Assembly (NCBI RefSeq): GCF_033720595.1
Contig: NZ_JAWWCF010000080.1
Span: forward strand, 1 to 12,234
From: Lishizhenia sp033720595
GTDB lineage: Bacteria; Bacteroidota; Bacteroidia; Flavobacteriales_D; Crocinitomicaceae
Direction of reading: 5' to 3'
Length of the DNA: 12,234 nucleotides
Shown: one piece after another, positions 7,932-12,234 of the stretch
Layout of the letters: each line of letters opens with the position of its first letter
Numbering within the stretch: the first letter of the stretch is position 1
Translations under genes and position numbers: made by a program
Notes under the pieces: generated by a model
Seen by the model: only the letters and a program-made list of their open reading frames with translations
What the model was told of the DNA's origin: nothing
The model's database searches: none

Positions 7932-7945
7932 TTAACATTTGTTAA
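7932..7945. repeat. Palindrome TTAACA-TT-TGTTAA upstream of the Spy-like gene
   Basis: A perfect 6-bp inverted repeat with a 2-bp centre lies in the xerD to Spy-like intergenic region, 79 bp before the Spy-like ATG. Its size and symmetry would suit a dimeric regulator's binding site. There is no T run after it on either strand, so it is not a terminator. Because the site is AT-rich, a chance occurrence cannot be excluded. Confidence 0.35.
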
Positions 7946-7974
7946 GAAAGGCTGAGTCAAAGAGAAAGAAGGAA

Positions 7975-8874
7975 TTATTTTTTGTTTCTCGGATGATAAC
8001 TAATGATAGCTTCACGCAAAAATGAACTGTCTAGGTGGGTGTAAATTTCTGTAGTGGTGATAGATTCGTGCCCTAACATTTCTTGTACAGCTCGTAAGTT
8101 TGCTCCGCCTTCTATGAGGTGTGTTGCAAAGCTATGTCTGAAGGTGTGGGGACTCACTGTTTTGGTTAAACCAATGCGTTCAGAAAGTTGTTTAATGATG
8201 GTGAAAATCATCACTCGGGTTAGTTGCTTTCCTCGTCTATTAAGAAAAACAAAATCTTCATGGCCTTTTTGAATATTGAGGTGTTGACGTATTCCTTCTT
8301 GGTACAATTTAATTTCTTTTTCAACAGCAGGGGCTACGGGAACCAGGCGTTCTTTATCGCCTTTACCAATAACGCGCATAAAACCTTGTTCAAAAAAAAT
8401 GTGCGAAAATTTAAGATTAACCAATTCGCTCACACGGAGTCCGCAGCTGTAGAGGGTTTCAAGAATTGCCTTGTTGCGGTGTCCTTCATTGGTGCTTAAG
8501 TCTATTGCACCAATGAGTTCATCAATTTCATTTATGGTTAAGAAGGTGGGAAGTTTTTTTCCAACCTTTGGCATTTCTAATAATTGAGAAGGATCATGAT
8601 CCATTTCATCTTCTAATATTAAGAAGAGAAAGAATTGTTTAACGCCTGAGATAATTCGCGCTTGAGACCTTGCGCTAATTCCTAAATCGTATAAATCAGC
8701 AATAAAATTTTTAAGGTCTTGGTAACTAATTGTAGTAGGTGAGTTGTTGGTCACTTCAAAAAAATCTCTGAGTTTTAAAACATCACGTTGATAGGCCAGA
8801 ATCGTATTTTCTGATAGTCCTTTTTCTATTTTCAAGTAAGCCACAAAATGCTTAATATAGCGTTCCCAACTCAT
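7975..8874 (-). CDS. xerD: Tyrosine recombinase XerD
   Basis: This site-specific recombinase resolves chromosome dimers at dif with its XerC partner. The 299 residues fit the family. An N-terminal SAM-like core-binding domain (about 2-87) is followed by the catalytic domain. The catalytic residues are all present: R147 in SCGLRVSEL, K171 in GKGDKERLVP, H243 and R246 in SPHTFRHSFATHL, H269 in LGHES, and the nucleophile Y278 in EIYTH. The ending (YHPRNKK) resembles other XerD proteins. The ATG at 8874 is preferred over an in-frame TTG at 8880 because the TTG would touch the aroQ start and adds only two residues. It diverges from aroQ with 5 bp between start codons, and a promoter-like site lies inside aroQ. 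No flanking att sites or cargo are seen, so this is the housekeeping gene rather than an integrase. Confidence 0.93.
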   Translation of the reverse strand: MSWERYIKHFVAYLKIEKGLSENTILAYQRDVLKLRDFFEVTNNSPTTISYQDLKNFIADLYDLGISARSQARIISGVKQFFLFLILEDEMDHDPSQLLEMPKVGKKLPTFLTINEIDELIGAIDLSTNEGHRNKAILETLYSCGLRVSELVNLKFSHIFFEQGFMRVIGKGDKERLVPVAPAVEKEIKLYQEGIRQHLNIQKGHEDFVFLNRRGKQLTRVMIFTIIKQLSERIGLTKTVSPHTFRHSFATHLIEGGANLRAVQEMLGHESITTTEIYTHLDSSFLREAIISYHPRNKK

Positions 8875-8879
8875 ATGCA

Positions 8880-9284
8880 ATGAATATACTAATTATCAAC
8901 GGTCCAAATTTAAACTTATTAGGCAAACGCAAACCCGAAGTATACGGAAATGAAAGCTTTGAATCTTATTTTGCTAAGATGAAGGTAGATGGGGTAGTGC
9001 TTAGTTATTTTCAATCGAATATAGAGGGCGAAATTATTGATGCCATTCAGCGAGAAGGAATTGACGGAATTGTTTTAAATGCTGGTGCATATACGCATAC
9101 ATCGATAGGTATTAGAGATGCTATTGAAGCTGTAGACACTCCAGTAGTGGAAGTGCATATTTCTAATGTATGCAATAGAGAAAGTTTTAGACATACAAGT
9201 TACCTTACACCTGTATGTGTTGGTTCTATTTTAGGACTGGGATTAAAGGGCTATGATTTAGCGATAGAATATCTTAAAAGTTAA
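8880..9284 (+). CDS. aroQ: 3-dehydroquinate dehydratase, type II
   Basis: This enzyme removes water from 3-dehydroquinate to give 3-dehydroshikimate, the third step of the shikimate pathway. Family motifs are in order: NGPNLNLLGKRKPEVYG (7-23) with the loop arginine R17 and catalytic tyrosine Y22; FQSNIEGEIIDAIQ (44-57); LNAGAYTHTS (66-75) with N67 and H73; EVHISN (91-96) with H93; FRHTS (103-107) with R104; and GLGLKGYDLA (119-128). At 134 residues it is slightly shorter than the usual 140-150, mostly because of a shorter helix between YG and FQSN. The ATG at 8880 is certain from the N-terminal motif. No Shine-Dalgarno or clear promoter is seen upstream; any promoter must lie inside xerD. 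The only hairpin after it is better assigned to the opposing tRNA gene. Confidence 0.96.
   Translation: MNILIINGPNLNLLGKRKPEVYGNESFESYFAKMKVDGVVLSYFQSNIEGEIIDAIQREGIDGIVLNAGAYTHTSIGIRDAIEAVDTPVVEVHISNVCNRESFRHTSYLTPVCVGSILGLGLKGYDLAIEYLKS
8905..8933 (-). promoter_or_regulatory. Possible xerD promoter inside aroQ
   Basis: Read on the minus strand, TTTG (8930-8933), a 17-nt spacer and TAAATTTG (8905-8912) match the Bacteroidota promoter pattern TTTG/TAnnTTTG. Transcription would begin near 8898, leaving a leader of about 24 nt before the xerD ATG at 8874. The site lies wholly within the conserved N-terminal codons of aroQ, so a chance match is possible. Confidence 0.45.
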
Positions 9285-9287
9285 GAC

Positions 9288-9321
9288 ATAAAAAAAGGTC
9301 CTGATTTTCATCAGAACCTTT
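9288..9321 (-). terminator. Terminator of the tRNA-Gly gene
   Basis: AAAGGTCCTGA (9294-9304) pairs with TCAGAACCTTT (9311-9321) apart from one C/A mismatch, around a 6-nt loop. On the minus strand the stem ends in a T run (A9290-A9296 on the plus strand). It begins 1 nt past the mature 3' end of the tRNA. It lacks a T run on the plus strand, so it would serve aroQ poorly. Confidence 0.75.
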
Positions 9322-9322
9322 G

Positions 9323-9395
9323 AGCGGGAGACGAGACTCGAACTCGCGACCCTCAGCTTGGAAGGCTGACGCTCTACCAACTGAGCTACTCCCGC
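9323..9395 (-). tRNA. tRNA-Gly (anticodon TCC)
   Basis: The minus strand folds as a 73-nt tRNA. The acceptor GCGGGAG (9389-9395) pairs with CTCCCGC (9324-9330), the discriminator is U73 as usual for glycine tRNAs, and the D arm reads GCTCAGTTGGTAGAGC. The anticodon stem TCAGC/GCTGA closes the loop CTTCCAA with anticodon TCC, and the T arm contains GTTCGAGTC. The 3' CCA is not encoded (the next bases read CAA), so it must be added after transcription. It reads GGA and, by wobble, GGG and possibly other glycine codons. It opposes both flanking genes and has its own promoter and terminator. Confidence 0.97.
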
Positions 9396-9403
9396 GGACG
9401 GGT

Positions 9404-9433
9404 CAAAAGTAGTAAATTAATCTAATTTGACAA
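9404..9433 (-). promoter_or_regulatory. Bacteroidota-type promoter for tRNA-Gly
   Basis: On the minus strand TTG (9431-9433), a 19-nt spacer and TACTTTTG (9404-9411) match the primary-sigma promoter consensus of Bacteroidota (TTG near -33, TAnnTTTG near -7). The predicted start of transcription is only a few bases before the tRNA 5' end at 9395, typical for a stable RNA gene. The site also occupies most of the 56-bp space in front of the opposing thioesterase gene. Confidence 0.75.
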
Positions 9434-9451
9434 TCAAAAAAATGAAAAAAA

Positions 9452-9892
9452 ATGAAAGAAAAAATAATAAATCTTTACAGAGAATTTAATCACTTTGGAA
9501 ATCAGTTAAATATGGATTTCGAAATTTTATCGCCGGGTAAAATTTTATACAAGATGAAAGTAGGAAAAGAGCATTTGGCAACTCCAATTGCTGCTCATGG
9601 TGGTGCTTTAGCTGGATTAATGGACGCAACTTTAGGGGTGGCAGGTCTAAGTAAGATGGCTGAACATGGAAAAATTGTGAGTACCGTTGAGTTTAAAATC
9701 AATTATTTGGCCCCGGCTCAGATCAATGACGAGTTAGAAGCGATAGGTCATGTGATTTCAGCAGGGAAAAGAATACTCTATATAGAAGGAGAGATTTATA
9801 AGTTCTTGGATGGAGAAAAAGTGATTATAGCCAAAGCCAACGGAACATTCAATGCATACCCTGCAGAAAAGGCAAAAATGCATTTTAAATAA
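9452..9892 (+). CDS. PaaI-type hotdog-fold thioesterase
   Basis: This 146-residue protein has the features of the PaaI/YdiI-like acyl-CoA thioesterase family: the central HGGALAGLMDATLG (49-62), in which the aspartate is the probable catalytic acid, followed by STVEFKINYLAP (77-88), a conserved strand of the hotdog fold. Family members hydrolyse aromatic or fatty acyl-CoA esters as tetramers in the cytoplasm; the substrate here cannot be told. The ATG at 9452 is used. An ATG at 9442 is out of frame and leads nowhere. It lies downstream of aroQ but is separated from it by the opposing tRNA gene, so it probably has its own promoter, which I could not identify. A bidirectional terminator follows 59 bp past the stop. 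Confidence 0.87.
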   Translation: MKEKIINLYREFNHFGNQLNMDFEILSPGKILYKMKVGKEHLATPIAAHGGALAGLMDATLGVAGLSKMAEHGKIVSTVEFKINYLAPAQINDELEAIGHVISAGKRILYIEGEIYKFLDGEKVIIAKANGTFNAYPAEKAKMHFK

Positions 9893-9951
9893 TGGATACT
9901 TTTGAGGAGCTACCTTAATAGAGGAGCCAGGAAAGGATAATTAATTATCAC

Positions 9952-9986
9952 AAAAAAAATGCTGTCCCTAAAGACAGCATTTTTTT
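9952..9986. terminator. Bidirectional terminator between convergent genes
   Basis: ATGCTGTC (9959-9966) pairs with GACAGCAT (9973-9980) around the 6-nt loop CCTAAA, flanked by seven more A (9952-9958) and T (9980-9986) bases. The symmetric A and T runs let it act on both strands, for the thioesterase (plus) and for the operon ending in the DUF4924-like gene (minus). It directly abuts the stop codon of the latter. Confidence 0.92.
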
Positions 9987-10545
9987 ATTTATCGTGGGGT
10001 GTGAGAAAATCTACATCACCTGCTTTCATTTTATGATAACCTTGAGCAACGTATGCCAGCATGATGCGCATCGTATCGAACGCTTCTTCAGATACAGGAG
10101 AAATTTCCTTTTTCTGAAGTTTCAATAAGAGTTTCATGTATAGGGCATGGAAGCAAATTTCCAAAGGATGCAATTCTCCCAAATTACTTTTTTCTTGAAA
10201 GGCTTTGATGTGTTCTTCAGCCGCTTCGAATAGACCAAGGTATTTAGGGTCTTTGGTAACCGTCAATAAAGTATTGTGTAAGTAAACTAATTCAAAGTGT
10301 ACTTCTTTTACTCTATTGATGTGACCTTGTTTTTCAACCCCTTGGATTTTCATTTCCTGAATTAAATCTTTGTACCAATTAACGTATTCCTTGGCCAAAG
10401 ATTCACTAGGCACTTGTTTGCTGATGAATTCTTTTTCTATGCGCTCCAGATCAAAATTGTAGGCACGGATCAAATCCTCAATCTGGTACATATACAATAC
10501 ATACTCAGCAATGTTTTCCTTCAATTTTTGTTGTGCAATAAACAT
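9985..10545 (-). CDS. DUF4924-like helical protein
   Basis: This 186-residue cytoplasmic protein is almost entirely helical, with no signal peptide or membrane segment. The opening (IAQQKLKENIAEYVLYMYQIEDLIRA, residues 3-28) and overall length recall the DUF4924 family, which I know only from Bacteroidota and which has no assigned biochemical role. A conserved-looking centre is LHPLEICFHALYMKLLL (125-141). The ATG at 10545 begins 15 bp after the stop of the OmpH-like lipoprotein gene, so it is the third gene of an operon with that gene and the 88-residue protein. The stop codon lies at the edge of the bidirectional terminator. Identification is from memory of the family pattern, so the name is less certain than the reality of the gene. 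Confidence 0.8.
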   Translation of the reverse strand: MFIAQQKLKENIAEYVLYMYQIEDLIRAYNFDLERIEKEFISKQVPSESLAKEYVNWYKDLIQEMKIQGVEKQGHINRVKEVHFELVYLHNTLLTVTKDPKYLGLFEAAEEHIKAFQEKSNLGELHPLEICFHALYMKLLLKLQKKEISPVSEEAFDTMRIMLAYVAQGYHKMKAGDVDFLTPHDK

Positions 10546-10560
10546 AAATGTTTGTCCTTC

Positions 10561-11223
10561 TTATTGTGCAGTTTCTTCTGCGTTATTTTCTTCTTCTACA
10601 CTTTCCTCAACGCCAGAGATAATTTCTTGTTCTCTTTTGTTTAAATAACTGATGAAATCTTCTGTCACATCAAAAGCATCCGAAATGTATGTGATTTGTC
10701 CTCCTTTTTGGTAAAAGAATAAAATGTCGATACCATTTTCTTTGGCGTATTCATTTCCTGCTCCAGAAATTTTGTTGGCCAATGCATTGGTGTAGTTCAT
10801 TGTTTCTTGCTGAAGAACGCGCCCTTCGTTTTGTTCTATTTGTTGAATCTCCTGTTGTCTACGTGCAATTTCTTTTTGGATTTTTTCGTAGTCGAAAGAA
10901 GAGATTTCGTTGTTTTGATCTCTACGTTGAACTTCAGCAGCGTATTGTTCATATTTTGCATACATACGCTCTAACTTAGATTGGTACTGCGCTTGCTTAG
11001 CTTGCAACATTGAGTCAATTTCACGGTAGTAATTGAATCCTGTAGGAATACTGTCTTGTACGTAGTATGCAATTTTTAAACCTTCAGAGTTTTTCACCTC
11101 AATTTCACTCGCGGTTTTTCCAGGAGTTTTTACGTTGGTTTCCTCTGTTGATGAAGGAGTTGTTGTGTTGCAAGATGCCAATACAAGGGCACCCATTGCA
11201 AATGAAGCTATTAATTTATTCAT
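10561..11223 (-). CDS. OmpH/Skp-like periplasmic chaperone, lipoprotein form
   Basis: This 220-residue protein has a lipoprotein signal peptide with the lipobox LASC and the lipidated cysteine at C18. A low-complexity Ser/Thr/Glu linker (about 19-40) follows. The OmpH-like body begins with LKIAYYVQDSIP (49-60) and continues as a long Gln/Glu/Lys-rich coiled coil (about 68-150) returning to the strand GIDILFFYQKGGQITYI (164-180). The C-terminus is an acidic tail (201-220). Skp/OmpH proteins are trimeric chaperones that guide unfolded outer-membrane proteins across the periplasm. The lipid anchor would tether this one to a membrane. It is the second gene of a three-gene operon: 14 bp after the 88-residue gene and 15 bp before the DUF4924-like gene. 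Family assignment rests on architecture rather than on a catalytic motif. Confidence 0.82.
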   Translation of the reverse strand: MNKLIASFAMGALVLASCNTTTPSSTEETNVKTPGKTASEIEVKNSEGLKIAYYVQDSIPTGFNYYREIDSMLQAKQAQYQSKLERMYAKYEQYAAEVQRRDQNNEISSFDYEKIQKEIARRQQEIQQIEQNEGRVLQQETMNYTNALANKISGAGNEYAKENGIDILFFYQKGGQITYISDAFDVTEDFISYLNKREQEIISGVEESVEEENNAEETAQ

Positions 11224-11237
11224 TCTAAGTTGCTTGA

Positions 11238-11504
11238 TTATTTTATTTCTGATTTCTCTTGTACGTTTTTGTTGCGGAAAGATTTTTCCCAGTCTGTTCT
11301 CATGTCAACAAATCTGTTCAAACATCCTTGTAGGAAATCACTGGTAATCATTGCTTTTACATCCGCTAACCCCATTACGTCAATTTCACCAATTTTATAG
11401 GTTTGCTCAAATTGACCTAGTTCTACTTTAACAATGTACTTGTTGTTAAAATTGAAGATTTGAATTTTAAATCTTGGGTGTTCTATTTCTTCTATTACTC
11501 TCAC
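11238..11504 (-). CDS. Conserved-looking hypothetical protein, 88 residues
   Basis: I do not recognise this protein. It is small, probably soluble, and begins with a strand-rich half (FKIQIFNFNNKYIVKVELGQFEQTY, residues 12-36) followed by a helical half (about 44-80) ending in charged residues. The start is a GTG at 11504; no in-frame ATG occurs before codon 44, which would remove half the protein. It is the first gene of the operon with the OmpH-like lipoprotein (14-bp gap), which argues that it is real. Just before the GTG is CATTTTTG (11508-11515, minus strand), one base off the TAnnTTTG box. If used, it would give almost no leader, but no matching upstream box was found at the right distance. 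Confidence 0.7.
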   Translation of the reverse strand: MRVIEEIEHPRFKIQIFNFNNKYIVKVELGQFEQTYKIGEIDVMGLADVKAMITSDFLQGCLNRFVDMRTDWEKSFRNKNVQEKSEIK

Positions 11505-11723
11505 GGTGCAAAAATGCTAAAAATACATGAAAGTGTAAAGTGCTTTAAGAACATTCTAGGCTTTTGAATTACAAATCTTATTACCCTATAGTTTTTGTAG
11601 ATTATTAACAAAAGAGCTCCTTATGGTTATATCTCATTGTTTGTGTTGTTAATTCCTTAGTATGTGTGTAAAACGAAGCTTGTAGTTGTGATATTTAACA
11701 AATAGACTAATATTTGTTATAAA

Positions 11724-11754
11724 TTTGTATGTGAATTTTTCTTGTCTAGTTTTG
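11724..11754 (+). promoter_or_regulatory. Bacteroidota-type promoter for the secreted-protein gene
   Basis: TTTG (11724-11727), a 19-nt spacer and TAGTTTTG (11747-11754) fit the Bacteroidota primary-sigma consensus at every specified position. Transcription is expected to start near 11760-11762, leaving a leader of about 47 nt before the ATG at 11808. Confidence 0.7.
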
Positions 11755-11760
11755 TGCCGA

Positions 11761-11780
11761 CTTCCATAAGAAGATGGAAG
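11761..11780 (+). promoter_or_regulatory. 5' leader stem-loop
   Basis: CTTCCAT (11761-11767) and ATGGAAG (11774-11780) form a perfect 7-bp stem with the loop AAGAAG. It begins almost exactly at the transcription start predicted from the promoter and is 27 nt before the ATG. A hairpin at the very 5' end could protect the mRNA from decay. No T run follows, so it is not a terminator. Confidence 0.5.
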
Positions 11781-11807
11781 AATATACACTAACAAACTAA
11801 ATTAGTC

Positions 11808-12234
11808 ATGAAGAAAATTTCCTTTTTACTAATGGCAATGCTGCTCAGTATAATTAGCATTGCTCAAACAAATGTGGGGAGTGGTAACTCCACAGGTCAA
11901 GCCTTACCTATCGATCCTTATTATGGGTACTCTTACTCGCAATCCGTTTATCTTTCGAGCGACATAAATGCTTCGGGATCAATAACCGGAGTTCGTTATT
12001 ATGTAGATGCTGGTACAGCATTAGATGATGATGCTTATGATTGGGTTGTTTCTATTGCAACATCAACAAGAACTTCATTTTCTGGAATTTCAGATTGGGA
12101 GCCAGTAGCCAACTTCACACAAGTTTATGCAGACTCTGCATACGTGGTTGCTGATCCAGCGGGAGACTATGTTGAAATTCTTTTCAATACTCCTTTTGTA
12201 TATAATGGTACAGACAATATAATAATGGCTGTGG
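11808..12234 (+). CDS. Secreted surface protein, likely type IX secretion substrate (3' end cut by window)
   Basis: The frame is open from the ATG at 11808 to the window end (142 full codons), so only the N-terminus is seen. MKKISFLLMAMLLSIISIAQ is a signal peptide with probable cleavage near residue 19-20. The mature part is rich in Ser, Thr, Tyr, Asp and Gly. The stretch LPIDPYYGYSYSQSVYL (33-49), followed by SITGVRYYVDAG (58-69) and DWVVSIATSTRT (78-89), resembles the N-terminal beta-sandwich domain often found in large flavobacterial proteins that end in a type IX secretion sorting domain. The C-terminus that would prove this lies outside the window. The gene has its own strong promoter and 5' hairpin. 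Enzyme activity cannot be inferred. Confidence 0.85.
   Translation, partial: MKKISFLLMAMLLSIISIAQTNVGSGNSTGQALPIDPYYGYSYSQSVYLSSDINASGSITGVRYYVDAGTALDDDAYDWVVSIATSTRTSFSGISDWEPVANFTQVYADSAYVVADPAGDYVEILFNTPFVYNGTDNIIMAV

Larger units (their letters stand above)
11505..11807. other. Intergenic region between divergent genes
   Basis: This 303-bp AT-rich gap separates the minus-strand 88-residue gene from the plus-strand secreted-protein gene. Its right third holds a strong promoter match (11724-11754) and a perfect 7-bp hairpin (11761-11780) in the leader. The left part shows no gene, no full promoter for the minus-strand operon, and no terminator. A second TAnnTTTG box (11720-11727) overlaps the upstream element of the main promoter. 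Confidence 0.8.

Noticed and set aside
7975..8874. Tyrosine recombinase as a sign of an integrated element
   Set aside because: Length and motifs fit housekeeping XerD. No attachment-site repeats, excisionase or cargo genes are present, and the nearby tRNA-Gly gene shows no duplicated 3' end in the window.
8878..8880. TTG as an alternative xerD start (minus strand)
   Set aside because: It adds only two residues, touches the first base of the aroQ ATG, and is a rarer start than the ATG at 8874.
9936..9949. AT-only core palindrome GATAATTAATTATC after the thioesterase
   Set aside because: It lies between a stop codon and a terminator, where an operator has no obvious job, and such AT palindromes are common by chance in this composition.

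Overview
The window reads as an AT-rich chromosomal segment of a Bacteroidota bacterium, most likely a flavobacterium in the broad sense (Flavobacteriales). Four things point there: promoter-like sites match the Bacteroidota pattern TTTG/TTG, then 17-19 nt, then TAnnTTTG; starts lack convincing Shine-Dalgarno sequences; the tRNA gene has no encoded CCA; and the gene content includes a DUF4924-like protein, an OmpH-type lipoprotein and a secreted protein of the kind exported by type IX secretion. No insertion sequence, integrase island, CRISPR array or phage gene was seen.

Layout. Positions 1-3621 hold three minus-strand genes for signalling and membrane functions: a Cache-HAMP-SpoIIE phosphatase is most upstream, then a PAS histidine kinase, then a small TM2-domain membrane protein followed by a terminator at the window edge. 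Positions 3758-6653 hold a compact minus-strand proline-biosynthesis operon in the order proC-proB-proA, closed by a strong hairpin terminator. Positions 6897-7853 hold an orphan helical protein of 120 residues and a Spy/LTXXQ-like exported protein with a Cys/His-rich tail. At 7975-9284, xerD (minus) and aroQ (plus) diverge with only 5 bp between their start codons. A tRNA-Gly(TCC) gene on the minus strand, with its own promoter and terminator, lies between aroQ and a plus-strand hotdog thioesterase. A bidirectional terminator at 9952-9986 separates the thioesterase from a converging three-gene minus-strand operon: an 88-residue protein, an OmpH/Skp-like lipoprotein, and a DUF4924-like protein. 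A 303-bp gap then carries a near-ideal promoter and a 5' leader hairpin in front of a secreted protein gene cut by the window end.

Function. proC, proB and proA together make the full glutamate-to-proline pathway. XerD (chromosome dimer resolution), AroQ (shikimate pathway) and tRNA-Gly are housekeeping. The SpoIIE phosphatase and histidine kinase may form a sensory pair, but no response regulator, STAS-domain protein or anti-sigma factor is present here. No clearly new system was found. The points most worth a second look are the back-to-back xerD/aroQ starts with a possible promoter inside aroQ, the hairpin at the predicted 5' end of the secreted-protein mRNA, the PUA-less glutamate 5-kinase, and the metal-binding-like tail of the Spy-like protein.
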